DNA from: Leisingera aquimarina DSM 24565
GTDB lineage: Bacteria > Pseudomonadota > Alphaproteobacteria > Rhodobacterales > Rhodobacteraceae
Direction: 5' to 3'
Assembly: GCF_000473165.1 (NCBI RefSeq)
Contig: NZ_KI421504.1
Coordinates: 3,324,094-3,388,093 of the forward strand
Length of the DNA stretch: 64,000 nucleotides
A program made the translations under genes and the position numbers. Numbering within the stretch: the first letter of the stretch is position 1; each line of letters begins with the position of its first letter. The notes under the pieces were generated by a model that ran no database searches, was not told where the DNA came from, and saw only the letters and a list, made by a program, of their open reading frames with translations. This document shows positions 8,890 to 17,529 of the stretch, one piece after another.

Positions 8890-8935
8890 CCAAGGATTTT
8901 CAAAAATCCTTGGCAAAATTCTTCGACGAATTTTG
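8890..8935. repeat. Twin intergenic hairpins between soxB and soxD
   Basis: Two adjacent palindromes fill the 85-bp gap. The first (8890-8913) is a perfect 11-bp stem, CCAAGGATTTT / AAAATCCTTGG, around a two-base loop. The second (8914-8935) has 8-bp arms, CAAAATTC / GAATTTTG, around six bases. From memory, palindromes of this form recur between Roseobacter genes. Here they could stabilise the soxB message or reduce read-through into soxDAG. Confidence 0.75.
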
Positions 8936-8950
8936 CGGCGGCGCGCGGCA

Positions 8951-10195
8951 TCAGTGTGCCACACCCGCAGCGACGCTCTCGTCGATGAACTTGCCTTCTT
9001 TGAAGCGCATCATCGAGAACTCCTCGGTCAGCGGCGAATGGCCGGTGGCCATCAGTTCTGCCATCGCCCAGCCGGATCCCGGGATCGACTTAAAGCCTCC
9101 GGTGCCCCAGCCGCAGTTGACAAAGCAGTTCTGCACCGGGGTTTTCGAGATGATGGGTGAGCGGTCGCCGGTGACATCCACAATGCCGCCCCACTGGCGC
9201 AGCATCTTGAGGCGCGACACCATCGGGAAGGTTTCGACCAGGGCCCGCACGGTTTCCTCGATATGGTGGAACGAGCCGCGCTGGGTGTAGTTGTTGAACC
9301 CGTCGGTACCGCCGCCGATGACCATCTCGCCCTTGTCGGACTGGGACATGTAGCCATGCACGGTGTTGGCCATCACAACCACATCCATGCACGGTTTGAT
9401 CGGCTCGGACACCATCGCCTGCAAGGCAACGGATTCCATCGGCAGACGGAAGCCTGCCAGATCCGCCAGCACCGACGCGTTGCCCGCCACGATCATGCCG
9501 ATCTTGTCGCAGTCAATCGCACCCTTGGTGGTGTCGACCCCCACGGTGCGGCCGTTCTCGGTGCGCACGCCGGTGACTTCGCATTGCTGGATGATGTCCA
9601 TGCCCATGTCGGAGCACGCACGCGCATAGCCCCAAGCCACCGCATCATGGCGGGCAGTGCCGCCGCGTTCCTGCCACAGACCGCCCAGAACCGGGTAACG
9701 GGGGCCGTGCAGATTGATGATCGGCACCAGTTCCTTGACCCGCTCCGGGGTGATCCACTCGGTCGGGACACCCTGCTGCAGGTTGGCATGCGCGGTGCGC
9801 TTGTAACCGCGGATCTCATGCTCGGTCTGGGCCAGCATGATCACGCCGCGCGGGCTGAACATCACGTTATAGTTCAGGTCCTGCGACATGGTCTCATACA
9901 GGCTGCGCGCCTTTTCATAGATCGCAGCCGAGGGATCCTGCAGATAGTTCGAACGGATGATGGTGGTGTTGCGGCCGGTGTTGCCGCCGCCCAGCCAGCC
10001 CTTCTCGATAATTGCGACATTGGTAATGCCGAAATTCTTGCCCAGGTAATAGGCAGTGGCAAGGCCATGCCCGCCGGCACCGACGATGACAACATCATAG
10101 TGGCGCTTGGGGGCCGGCGAGCGCCAGGCGCGCTCCCATCCGGTGTGATAGCGCAGGGCTTCCCGCGCGACGGCAAAAGCTGAATAGCGTTTCAT
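8951..10195 (-). CDS. soxB: Sarcosine oxidase beta subunit
   Basis: The first gene of the operon encodes a 414-residue DAO-family flavoprotein. The FAD-binding fold starts with D-V-V-I-V-G-A-G-G-H-G at residues 34-44, and a second signature is R-N-T-T-I-I-R-S-N-Y. His183 in the G-T-A-R-H-D-A-V-A-W motif is the likely attachment point of covalent FMN by comparison with the characterised enzyme. The C-terminal N-C-G-W-G-T-G-G-F-K closes the flavin domain. It is divergent from ccmI across a 198-bp gap that must hold both promoters. No glycine or sarcosine regulator gene is next to it. Confidence 0.97.
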   Translation of the reverse strand: MKRYSAFAVAREALRYHTGWERAWRSPAPKRHYDVVIVGAGGHGLATAYYLGKNFGITNVAIIEKGWLGGGNTGRNTTIIRSNYLQDPSAAIYEKARSLYETMSQDLNYNVMFSPRGVIMLAQTEHEIRGYKRTAHANLQQGVPTEWITPERVKELVPIINLHGPRYPVLGGLWQERGGTARHDAVAWGYARACSDMGMDIIQQCEVTGVRTENGRTVGVDTTKGAIDCDKIGMIVAGNASVLADLAGFRLPMESVALQAMVSEPIKPCMDVVVMANTVHGYMSQSDKGEMVIGGGTDGFNNYTQRGSFHHIEETVRALVETFPMVSRLKMLRQWGGIVDVTGDRSPIISKTPVQNCFVNCGWGTGGFKSIPGSGWAMAELMATGHSPLTEEFSMMRFKEGKFIDESVAAGVAH

Positions 10196-10393
10196 GAGCG
10201 AATCCGATGGTTCGTGTCTGATAGCGGGTATGCCTGAAACGCATGGCTGACCAGTGCCGTTTATCGTCCTCTTTCTGCGTTATTGCGACATATGTAACGA
10301 ACAGATTACGACAGGCGGCGCCCGGCCGCGGCAGTTTGGCCCTTTTGTTCGCCCGCCCCCGGATATAGATGAAACCCAAACCACGGAGACGGC

Positions 10394-11632
10394 ATGATTT
10401 TCTGGACAGTCACCGCCCTAATCGCGTTCTCGGCAGCCTTTCTGCTGGCAATGATCCTCATTCGCGCCCGCTCTGCGGGCGAGCCGGCCGCGGCCTACGA
10501 CCTGCGTGTCTACCGCCAGCAGCTGCGCGAGGTGGACAAGGATCTGGCCCGCGGCGTCATCAACGCTGGCGACGCCGACCGCATCCGCACCGAGATTTCC
10601 CGCCGCATCCTGGCCGCAGACACGCAGCTGCAGCAGGCGCAGTCAGGCCGCTCGCAGCCCCGGACCCTGTCGCTGGTATTCGGCATAGCAACAGCGCTGC
10701 TGATCACCGGCGGCACTATGGGGATCTACTGGCAGCTGGGCGCGCCCGGGTATGGCGACCTGGGCCTGAAGGACCGTATCCAGCTGGCAGGTGAACGCGC
10801 CGAAAACCGCCCCTCCCAGGCGGAGGCCGAAGCCGAAGTTCCCGCCTTGCCCAAGCCGCAGGTTGAAGAGGGCTACTTCACACTGGTGGAGCAGCTGCGT
10901 AAGACGGCTAGGGAACGTGCGGACGACGCTCAGGGGCAGGCCCTGCTGGCCCAGCACGAGGCGAACCTCGGTAATTTCCAAGCCGCCTATGCAGCCAAAA
11001 CCAACTACATCCGGCTGGCCGAGGGCCAGGTCAACGCCCGCGACTTCACCGAACTGGCCGAGCTGAAGATCATGGCCGCCGGCGGCTATATCTCGCCCGA
11101 GGCCCAGACCGACCTGCAGAAAGCACGCGCCATTGACCCCGCGCACGGGCCGGCCCGCTATTACTGGGGCCTGATGCTGGGCCAGATCGGCCGCCCGGAC
11201 CTGGCCTACCGCGAATGGGCTGCAACCCTGCGTGACGGCCCGGCGGACGCCCCCTGGATCAAGGGCATCCAGGGCCAGATCGAGGAAATGGCCTTCCGCG
11301 CCGGTGTTGAATACCAGCCGATTGCGCCCGGCGGCAGCACCGCCCCCGCCCTGCCCGGCCCAAGCGCCGAGGATATGGCCGGCGCCAGCGAACTCAGTGC
11401 AGAAGACCGGCAGGAGATGATCCGCGGCATGGTCACCCGCTTGTCGGACCGGCTGGCAACCGAGGGCGGCTCAGCCGAGGAATGGGCCCGGCTGATCGGC
11501 GCCCTCTCGGTTCTGGGCGACACCGACCGCGCCCGCACCATCTATGGCGAGGCCCGCGACGCCTTTGCCGCCGATCAAGAGGCGCTGGCGCTGTTGGAAA
11601 CCATCGCCGCACAGGCGGGGATTGCACAATGA
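10394..11632 (+). CDS. ccmI: Cytochrome c biogenesis protein CcmI
   Basis: The 412-residue protein has two membrane segments (about residues 1-22 and 95-115) that bracket a cytoplasmic loop rich in R-x-x-L-R-E-V-D-K-D-L, then a TPR-like periplasmic domain (Q-A-L-L-A-Q-H-E-A-N-L-G-N-F, A-R-Y-Y-W-G-L-M-L-G-Q-I-G-R). CcmI holds apocytochrome c and presents it to the CcmFH haem ligase. The start follows a GGAGACGGC ribosome site. The stop overlaps the ruvX start (ATGA). The other ccm genes are not in the window. Confidence 0.93.
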   Translation: MIFWTVTALIAFSAAFLLAMILIRARSAGEPAAAYDLRVYRQQLREVDKDLARGVINAGDADRIRTEISRRILAADTQLQQAQSGRSQPRTLSLVFGIATALLITGGTMGIYWQLGAPGYGDLGLKDRIQLAGERAENRPSQAEAEAEVPALPKPQVEEGYFTLVEQLRKTARERADDAQGQALLAQHEANLGNFQAAYAAKTNYIRLAEGQVNARDFTELAELKIMAAGGYISPEAQTDLQKARAIDPAHGPARYYWGLMLGQIGRPDLAYREWAATLRDGPADAPWIKGIQGQIEEMAFRAGVEYQPIAPGGSTAPALPGPSAEDMAGASELSAEDRQEMIRGMVTRLSDRLATEGGSAEEWARLIGALSVLGDTDRARTIYGEARDAFAADQEALALLETIAAQAGIAQ

Positions 11633-12102
11633 TCCACGACATCTTCGAAGGCTTCGCCGCCGCCCTGCCGCCGATGCACGCGCTGATGGGGCTGGACCTG
11701 GGCACCAAGACCATCGGCGTTGCTGTCTCCGACCGCATCGGTGCCGTGGCGACCCCGCTGGAAACCGTGAAGCGCAAAAAGTTCACCCAGGACGCCGCGC
11801 GTCTTCTGGAGATCATCAGGGAACGCGATATAAACGGCATCCTCCTCGGCCTGCCGCGCAACATGGACGGAAGTGAAGGCCCCCGCTGCCAGTCCACCCG
11901 CGCCTTTGCCCGCAACCTGATGCAGCTCACTGACCTGCCGATCGGTTTCTGGGACGAGCGGCTCAGCACCGTGGCGGCAGAAAAAGCGCTTCTTGAAGCA
12001 GATACGACACGCAGACGCCGCGCAGAGGTTATCGACCACGTCGCGGCCTCCTATATTCTCCAAGGCGCATTGGACCGGATGCGGCATTTGAAGAACGGAT
12101 AA
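11629..12102 (+). CDS. ruvX: Holliday-junction resolvase-like protein YqgF/RuvX
   Basis: The ATG at 11629 overlaps the ccmI stop by four bases and begins the conserved product of 157 residues. The RNase H-like fold is shown by M-G-L-D-L-G-T-K-T-I-G-V-A (first acidic residue in D-L-G), G-L-P-R-N-M-D-G-S-E-G, and W-D-E-R-L-S-T near residue 105, followed by an R-R-R-A-E-V-I-D-H-V-A-A segment with the last catalytic Asp. Relatives act in 16S rRNA 5'-end processing and possibly recombination. Upstream ATGs in this frame overlap ccmI and were not used. Confidence 0.93.
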   Translation: MIHDIFEGFAAALPPMHALMGLDLGTKTIGVAVSDRIGAVATPLETVKRKKFTQDAARLLEIIRERDINGILLGLPRNMDGSEGPRCQSTRAFARNLMQLTDLPIGFWDERLSTVAAEKALLEADTTRRRRAEVIDHVAASYILQGALDRMRHLKNG

Positions 12103-12105
12103 GCG

Positions 12106-12339
12106 ATGACTGACGACGTATGGAAACGGGACGAAATCCAAAGCCCCTGCATCAAAATCTGCGTCGTCCATCCGGAATCGCGGATCTGCACCGGCTGCTA
12201 CCGCACAATTGACGAGATCCGCGACTGGTCGAAAATGACCAACGAGGACCGCGCCGGCATCATGAACGACCTGCCGGAACGCGCCAGCAAACTGGTCAAG
12301 CGCCGCGGCGGCCGCAGCGCAAGGCTCAAGCGCAGTTAA
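12106..12339 (+). CDS. DUF1289 family small Cys-rich protein
   Basis: This 77-residue protein starts three bases after ruvX. It has the DUF1289 plan: S-P-C-I-K-I-C near residue 14, I-C-T-G-C-Y-R-T around residue 29, then E-I-R-D-W and a basic C-terminus (K-R-R-G-G-R-S-A-R-L-K-R-S). The four Cys suggest a small metal or Fe-S site. The function is unknown. It probably shares the ccmI-ruvX transcript. Confidence 0.88.
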   Translation: MTDDVWKRDEIQSPCIKICVVHPESRICTGCYRTIDEIRDWSKMTNEDRAGIMNDLPERASKLVKRRGGRSARLKRS

Positions 12340-12709
12340 CGCGGCGCGCGGGTAGGTAAGCGCCTGGCAACCATGCGGAATAACCGCTGTCTAAATGTTT
12401 CGCGCGCGAAACATTTAGACAGAGTTGCTGACCTATCCCCGAAGGGCGTGCAGGCACTCACTCTCCCAAACTAAAGCGCATTCTTACCCTCTGCATAATT
12501 ACAGAATCTGGACTTTGCCTTAGCGCCAGCTAAGTCATACGCATTCGGCCAATGCCCGCAAAGGGGATGTATCTAAACGATCGCCCTAGGAACCGGACCT
12601 GCCGGACGGCCCGCTGCCGGTTTTCTGTATCCCGGCAATTTCCCGGAAACTTCCCTCTGGGTCACCCGCTTCAAGCACTGCAAACCCAGCTTCAATACAG
12701 GAGAACACC
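12340..12709. other. Gene-free stretch upstream of the rhodanese gene
   Basis: No open frame here looks coding. The stretch holds the perfect 36-bp palindrome at 12387-12422 and a weaker AACCGG / CCGGTT inverted repeat at about 12591-12635. The rhodanese promoter and a CAGGAGAAC ribosome site lie at its right end. Base composition dips to AT-rich around 12470-12540 compared with both sides. Confidence 0.6.
12387..12422. repeat. Perfect 36-bp palindrome
   Basis: The half-site CTGTCTAAATGTTTCGCG is followed immediately by its exact reverse complement, with no spacer. It has a CGCGCG centre and AT-rich shoulders. There is no T-run on either side, so it is a poor intrinsic terminator. An operator for a dimeric regulator of the downstream rhodanese gene, or a cruciform or recombination site, are the alternatives. 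Confidence 0.9.
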
Positions 12710-13111
12710 ATGGCTGAGACTTTCGCCCAAATGGAACAGCAAGCCATTTCCCAAGCCCAGGCCGTTGAAGCCGAGGAAGCGCTCAATATACTCGAAAGCG
12801 GCCCGGAGGTCCTCCTCGTCGACGTTCGCGATGAGTCTGAAGTCGACGCCACAGGTTTAGGTCTGCAGGCCATCCATGCGCCTGGCCGCTCAATTGCTTG
12901 GATGGCTGATTTGGACAGCGAGTATAAGTCTCAAGAACTCCAGGACCGGTCCCGCAGGGTTCTGACAACTTGCGGGGGGCCCCCCTGCTACAGGGGCGCT
13001 TCCGCAGCAAATATCCTATCGCGCATGGGCTTTGCGAACGTCAGTTTCGTGGAAGGCGGTATGAAGGCTTTGCTCGCAGCTGGGATGAAGACTAAGCAGC
13101 GTACAAGTTAG
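12710..13111 (+). CDS. Rhodanese-domain protein
   Basis: This 133-residue single-domain rhodanese has V-L-L-V-D-V-R-D-E-S-E at residues 34-44. The active-site loop is at C93 (C-Y-R-G-A-S), preceded by a second Cys at 88 in T-T-C-G-G-P-P-C. A loop of this length is typical of sulfurtransferases, not Cdc25-like phosphatases. Rhodaneses pass sulfane sulfur from thiosulfate or persulfides to acceptors. The paired Cys could form a disulfide with the catalytic thiol. It stands alone, with a long upstream region carrying the 36-bp palindrome. No signal peptide. Confidence 0.85.
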   Translation: MAETFAQMEQQAISQAQAVEAEEALNILESGPEVLLVDVRDESEVDATGLGLQAIHAPGRSIAWMADLDSEYKSQELQDRSRRVLTTCGGPPCYRGASAANILSRMGFANVSFVEGGMKALLAAGMKTKQRTS

Positions 13112-13135
13112 AATTGCCTGGGAATCACACAGCCC

Positions 13136-13933
13136 CTACCCCTCCGCTAGCCACCCTTTGGTCCAATCCGCCAGCTCCGGGCGGAAATAGGCGATCATGC
13201 GCCCCTCTTCCGGCGCAGATGCCGCCTCGCCCCAGGGCGCAACTCCGTGCAGGCACAGCCGGTGCATCAGATAGGACTCACCGGGCCTGGCCGGCAGGGT
13301 GATCCGCGGGCAGGTCTCGAACACCTCGGCGCGGGCGGCAGTATAGGCATCGGTCACATCCACCTCCGCCCAGGCCTCCGGCGGCACGCCCTCAAAGGCC
13401 GCAGCAAAGGCGCGGCGCATAATCCTGTGGCTGCCCTCCCAGATCACCAGGGGCGAGGCATTGGGGCTGCTTTCATTGAGCGGAATGCCCAGCACCCAGG
13501 CATGCGGCTCCTCCACCTTGCGGCGGCGGTGCGCGCCAAACATCTTCACCCCGTCCACATGCGCTGCATCGCGTTTGACGCGGTAGCGGAAGGCGGCCTC
13601 GCCCTCGCCCGGCCGCGGGCGCGGATAACCTGGAAAGACCGAGGACACCTGCGCCCGGTGTAGTCCAGGGATGGGGCCAAGGTGTTGGGTGATGAAGTCC
13701 ACCGGCGCGCCGGCCAGCGGCGGGCCATCCGGCAGACGGCCCGCAGCGTCATTGGGCAGCGCATCAACGCCGATGAACCAGGTGCGCTCGCATTGGAACC
13801 ACTCGGCGCAGGCCGGGTCATCCAGCGCCCGGATCCCGTGCTGCAGTGCATCCGTTGCCCAGGCAGAGATTTGCGGGTCACGGGCGAAGCGCACCCAGCC
13901 TTTGTCCTGAAACTGCTCGAATTTCTCCGGCAT
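13136..13933 (-). CDS. PhyH-like Fe(II)/2-oxoglutarate dioxygenase
   Basis: The product has 265 residues. The facial triad can be read as H125-x-D127 (A-A-H-V-D-G-V-K) and a distal H229 in L-C-L-H-G-V-A-P-W. R245 in E-G-R-M-I-A-Y-F is a likely 2-oxoglutarate anchor. Members hydroxylate varied small molecules, and the substrate cannot be told. It starts 10 bp after the TauE-family gene on the same strand, so the pair is probably co-transcribed. That suggests a sulfonate- or organic-acid-related role, but this is only inference. Confidence 0.75.
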   Translation of the reverse strand: MPEKFEQFQDKGWVRFARDPQISAWATDALQHGIRALDDPACAEWFQCERTWFIGVDALPNDAAGRLPDGPPLAGAPVDFITQHLGPIPGLHRAQVSSVFPGYPRPRPGEGEAAFRYRVKRDAAHVDGVKMFGAHRRRKVEEPHAWVLGIPLNESSPNASPLVIWEGSHRIMRRAFAAAFEGVPPEAWAEVDVTDAYTAARAEVFETCPRITLPARPGESYLMHRLCLHGVAPWGEAASAPEEGRMIAYFRPELADWTKGWLAEG

Positions 13934-13943
13934 GATGTCCCTC

Positions 13944-14798
13944 TTAATATCCGAAAGCCTTGCGCAGCATGTTCAGTGCCACCAGCACCAAGAACGCTCC
14001 GAACACCCGTTTCAACGGCTTGGGGTTCATCGCATGGGCCAGTTTCACCCCCCAGGGCGCAGTGATCAGCGTCATCGCAATCACAATGAAGAATGCCACC
14101 AGGTTAACCGCCCCGATCGTGAACGGCGGCCGCGTGGCCGGGTCCAGATCCAGCAGCAGGAACCCCGCCACCGACGGTACCGCGATGATCACGCCAAAGC
14201 CCGCAGCGGTCGCCACCGCCCGGTGAACAGCCACCCCGTGCAAGGTCATCAAAGGCACGCCAAAGCTGCCGCCGCCGATGCCCATCAGCACTGACAGGAA
14301 CCCCACCGCAGGCGACAGCACCAGCCGCTTGCCGCCCTTAGGCATGGCTTCAGCCAGCCGCCAGTCCGCGCGGCCCAGCCCCAGGTAGCAGCCGATCACC
14401 AGTGCCAGCCCGCCAAACACCCCCTGCAGCACGGTCGAGCGCAGCGCCGAGGCTGCCAGCACGCCAACCACTGCCCCCAAGGCAATGCCCAGCCCCCAGC
14501 TGCGCAGGATCTCCCAATCCACCGCGCCCTTCTTGTTGTGGCTCAGGACGGAGCGCACAGAGGTCACGATGATCGTCGCAAGGGAGGTCGCAAGGCACAT
14601 CTGCATCAGCTGATCGCTGCCATATCCAAGCGTTTGAAAGGCATAGAAGAAGGCCGGTACCAGCACGATACCGCCGCCAACCCCCAGAAGCCCCGCCAAT
14701 ACCCCGGCAAATGCGCCGATCACCAGCAGCAGCCCCGCCATCTGCATCAGCAGCGCAGGCTCCGGCCACAATGCGGCGGTCACGGCAGGATCAGTCAT
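13944..14798 (-). CDS. TauE/SafE-family anion exporter
   Basis: This membrane protein of about 284 residues has the two family repeats: G-L-L-G-V-G-G-G-I-V-L-V-P in the first half and M-G-I-G-G-G-S-F-G-V-P in the second, each in a hydrophobic hairpin. About eight membrane segments can be counted. TauE/SafE proteins export sulfite or organosulfur anions such as sulfoacetate. The ATG at 14798 (M-T-D-P-A-V) is preferred; another ATG lies three codons upstream. It is followed closely by the PhyH-like dioxygenase. Confidence 0.88.
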   Translation of the reverse strand: MTDPAVTAALWPEPALLMQMAGLLLVIGAFAGVLAGLLGVGGGIVLVPAFFYAFQTLGYGSDQLMQMCLATSLATIIVTSVRSVLSHNKKGAVDWEILRSWGLGIALGAVVGVLAASALRSTVLQGVFGGLALVIGCYLGLGRADWRLAEAMPKGGKRLVLSPAVGFLSVLMGIGGGSFGVPLMTLHGVAVHRAVATAAGFGVIIAVPSVAGFLLLDLDPATRPPFTIGAVNLVAFFIVIAMTLITAPWGVKLAHAMNPKPLKRVFGAFLVLVALNMLRKAFGY

Positions 14799-14884
14799 GC
14801 AGGGCACCTCAGGCTGGGCTTCACCGGCAAAGGGTTAGCCGCCGCAATCCGCTTGCACAAGGCAATAGCCCGCGCGCCGCCGCG

Positions 14885-15880
14885 TCACGCAGCCGCGCGG
14901 TCCGCCATCTGCGCCAGCGCCTGCTCCACCAGTTCCGGCCCGGCCCCGGCGCGGCAGGCCCCCTCGGACAGCATCCGCCGCCATTGCCGCGCGCCGGGGC
15001 GGCCGGCAAACAGACCCAGCATATGCCGGGTGATCTGGTTCAACTTGGCGCCATCGGAAAGCCGAGCCTCGATGTAGGGCAGCATCTGCCGCACCGCCTC
15101 AGCAGGATCGCTCACAGAACCCGTCCCGTAGATCTCCGGATCAGCACCGCAGAGTACCTCGGCCGGCTGGTGATAGGCTGCACGCCCCACCATCACCCCG
15201 TCCAGACCGCGGTCCAGATGCAGCTTGGCTTCGGTCAGCGTGGCGATGCCGCCGTTGATCGAGATATGCAGATCCGGAAAGGCAGCCTTCATCTGGTGCA
15301 CTAACTCGTAGTCGAGCGGAGGAATGTCCCGGTTTTCTTTCGGACTCAGCCCCTGCAGCCAGGCCTTGCGGGCATGGATCGTCACCCGCCGGCAACCCGC
15401 CGCGCGGATCTTGTCCAGAAAGTCCGGCAGCACCTCTTGCGGCTCCTGCTCATCAATGCCGATACGGCATTTGACCGTGACCTCGGCCTTCACGGCCTCA
15501 CGCATGGCTGCAACGCAGTCCGCCACCAGCTCCGGCGTCTGCATCAGAACCGCGCCAAAGGCGCCGGATTGCACGCGGTCACTGGGGCAGCCGCAGTTGA
15601 GGTTGATCTCGTCATAGCCTGCATCAGATCCCAGCTTTGCAGCCTCTGCCAGCTCAACCGGGTCAGAGCCGCCCAGTTGCAAGGCCACCGGATGTTCGTC
15701 GTTGTGAAAGTCGAGCAAGTGCAACGCTCCGCCCCGCACCAGCGCAGGCGCGGTCACCATTTCGGTGTACAGCAGCGTCTCCCGGCTCAAGAGCCGGTGC
15801 AGATACCGGCAATCGGACGTCGTCCAATCCATCATGGGTGCCACGCTTAAACGCGCCGCTTTTTGTGCGTTATTTTTCAA
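14885..15880 (-). CDS. dusA: tRNA-dihydrouridine synthase A with island-supplied N-terminus
   Basis: The FMN enzyme reduces U20/U20a in tRNA. Motifs include S-V-A-P-M-M-D-W near the N-terminus, the catalytic-Cys motif N-L-N-C-G-C-P-S, H-A-R-K-A-W-L-Q-G-L, and G-V-M-V-G-R-A near residue 225. The C-terminal R-H-M-L-G-L-F motif is present. The best start is TTG at 15880 (K-N-N-A-Q-K-A-A-R-L-S-V), giving 331 residues; an ATG at 15997 would add 39 basic residues. The first codons lie inside the integrated island. The original host start, encoding M-T-D-F-A-P-L-H-Q-A-A-R-L-S-V, is stranded at 23823. The enzyme is thus a hybrid, complete in sequence and probably functional, now read from an island promoter. 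Confidence 0.93.
   Translation of the reverse strand: MKNNAQKAARLSVAPMMDWTTSDCRYLHRLLSRETLLYTEMVTAPALVRGGALHLLDFHNDEHPVALQLGGSDPVELAEAAKLGSDAGYDEINLNCGCPSDRVQSGAFGAVLMQTPELVADCVAAMREAVKAEVTVKCRIGIDEQEPQEVLPDFLDKIRAAGCRRVTIHARKAWLQGLSPKENRDIPPLDYELVHQMKAAFPDLHISINGGIATLTEAKLHLDRGLDGVMVGRAAYHQPAEVLCGADPEIYGTGSVSDPAEAVRQMLPYIEARLSDGAKLNQITRHMLGLFAGRPGARQWRRMLSEGACRAGAGPELVEQALAQMADRAAA
15826..15838. other. attL of the dusA island
   Basis: Core AATCCATCATGGG encodes the M-M-D segment of DusA on the minus strand. It is identical to 23763-23775, and partial identity continues for about 25 bp on the island/host side. It marks the left junction. Confidence 0.82.
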
Positions 15881-16157
15881 AGCTTTAACCCCATTTAGCT
15901 TCAAACTTCGCGTAGCACGATTTCCCCTGATTTCACCGTTTTTCCGGGGATTTTCGGAGGTTCTCGATTCGAGCGTGCTACGGTGTAGCACATCCATAGC
16001 CTACAAACAGCGGCCCAAATGCAGCTGGTTCCTGGCCCGGGCACCGCCGGTTCCATCTTCCGTGCTTCTCTCGGAATTTGGCTATCAAACCCCGGAATCT
16101 TTTTTCGTGCGGCCGAACCGAATTCCCTATCATCGAAATCAAGATGGGACGAATTCC

Positions 16158-17420
16158 ATGACCACTATCAACAAAAGCACAACGGATGTGCTCGCAGCGA
16201 TTACTGCCCAGAACCTCTTCCAGCGCTCTCCTTCTCAAGCAACCGCTGTGGCTGCTGCCGGGGTTTCAGAAAGCACCATGCCGGTCTCGTCGACCGAGCA
16301 GAAAGAAAAGAAACCTCGCAAGGAGATCCCAGGGAAAAAATTCGAGGAACAGAACATCACTCGGTTTGAAGGCAAGAATGGAAAGTTCTCCTACCGGGTA
16401 CAAATCCGAAAGCGTGTGGATGGCAAACAGCACAGCCTCACGAAAACCTTCAAGCACCTGCCAAACGCAAAAAAATGGCGAAACAACCAACTCCGCGACA
16501 TCGAGCTAAACGGGTTTCCAATTCAAATCGTGACGGAAACTACAATCTCAGATGTCATCGACGATCGTTTGAAGCGCGGGAAAACCCTTGGCCGATCTGC
16601 CCTTCAAGTGCTGACGTTCATCAAGGCCGACGAGTTCGGAAAGACCAGGGTATCAACGCTGACCCAGCAACAACTATACGACTATGCGGATCTATTGTCG
16701 GCTGGTGAAAGAATGCCACAGACTGTCGCGGGATACATGACTCACCTGGCGAGGACACTCTCCTGGGCCAAGGACCGAGGTGCCTTGATTCCGATCGAAG
16801 TGGTCAGTCTGGCCATGCGAACTCTTTGGGAAGATGAAGTTCTGGCTCGATCCGAAGAGCGAGATCGCCGACCAGAACTCTGTGAGCTAAACAAAATCCT
16901 GACTGCTATCTCGGAAAATCCTCGGCAGAAGATCCCCGCCGACATCCTGGCGGTCTTTGCAATCTATTCGGCGCGTCGTCTGAGCGAAATCTGCAGACTG
17001 AGGTGGGATGATCTGCGCGTGAATAGTGGCACAATCCTCGTGCGCGATATGAAACATCCCAGGCAAAAAAAGGGAAACAACGTTTGGTGCACTCTTCCGA
17101 GCGAAGCATTGGAGATTATCCTGGCAATGCCCAGGACGTCTGAGTTCATCTTCCCTTACAATCCGCGCTCGGTTGGGACGGCATACCGCCGCCACCGGGA
17201 CAAGGTCGGAGTCGTCGATCTGCGCTTCCATGACTTTCGGCACGAAGCCATCAGTCGGCTTTTCGAGATGGGAAAGTCTGCTTCATTCGTCAGAAAGATC
17301 TCAGGTCACAAGAATGGTGGATGCCTTTACCGCTACGAACACGTCGAAGAAGAAGGCGACAAATTCGCCAACTGGGACTGGCATCAACTGACCCTGGAGA
17401 AATGCAAGTCACTTCACTGA
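16158..17420 (+). CDS. int: DusA-type tyrosine recombinase (integrase)
   Basis: The start is the ATG at 16158, after GATGGGACGAATTCC; the same frame is open back to 15765 across dusA but that part is antisense. The protein has 420 residues. The N-terminal third is a charged arm- and core-binding region (K-K-P-R-K-E-I-P-G-K). Catalytic residues are R274 (S-A-R-R-L-S-E-I), H358 and R361 in H-D-F-R-H, H384 in S-G-H-K, and the nucleophile Y393 in Y-R-Y-E-H. The position beside the 5' end of dusA, pointing away, is the known arrangement of integrases that use dusA as target. It is expected to recombine the 15826 and 23763 sites. Confidence 0.92.
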   Translation: MTTINKSTTDVLAAITAQNLFQRSPSQATAVAAAGVSESTMPVSSTEQKEKKPRKEIPGKKFEEQNITRFEGKNGKFSYRVQIRKRVDGKQHSLTKTFKHLPNAKKWRNNQLRDIELNGFPIQIVTETTISDVIDDRLKRGKTLGRSALQVLTFIKADEFGKTRVSTLTQQQLYDYADLLSAGERMPQTVAGYMTHLARTLSWAKDRGALIPIEVVSLAMRTLWEDEVLARSEERDRRPELCELNKILTAISENPRQKIPADILAVFAIYSARRLSEICRLRWDDLRVNSGTILVRDMKHPRQKKGNNVWCTLPSEALEIILAMPRTSEFIFPYNPRSVGTAYRRHRDKVGVVDLRFHDFRHEAISRLFEMGKSASFVRKISGHKNGGCLYRYEHVEEEGDKFANWDWHQLTLEKCKSLH

Positions 17421-17529
17421 TAACCCCGATGGCCGGGTTCCTTGCATCGGCCATCAAACTCCTATCAAACCAGTTTTCCGCCATTTGAAGCAGAAACGCA
17501 TTTCCTCTCCACAAGCAAAGGAGACAAAG

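Noticed and set aside
12387-12422. Palindrome as an intrinsic terminator of the ccmI operon
   Set aside because: No U-run on either strand and centred on CGCGCG; an operator or structural repeat fits better.
15765-16157. N-terminal extension of the integrase frame across dusA
   Set aside because: Antisense to conserved dusA coding sequence; the ATG at 16158 has a ribosome site and a normal length.
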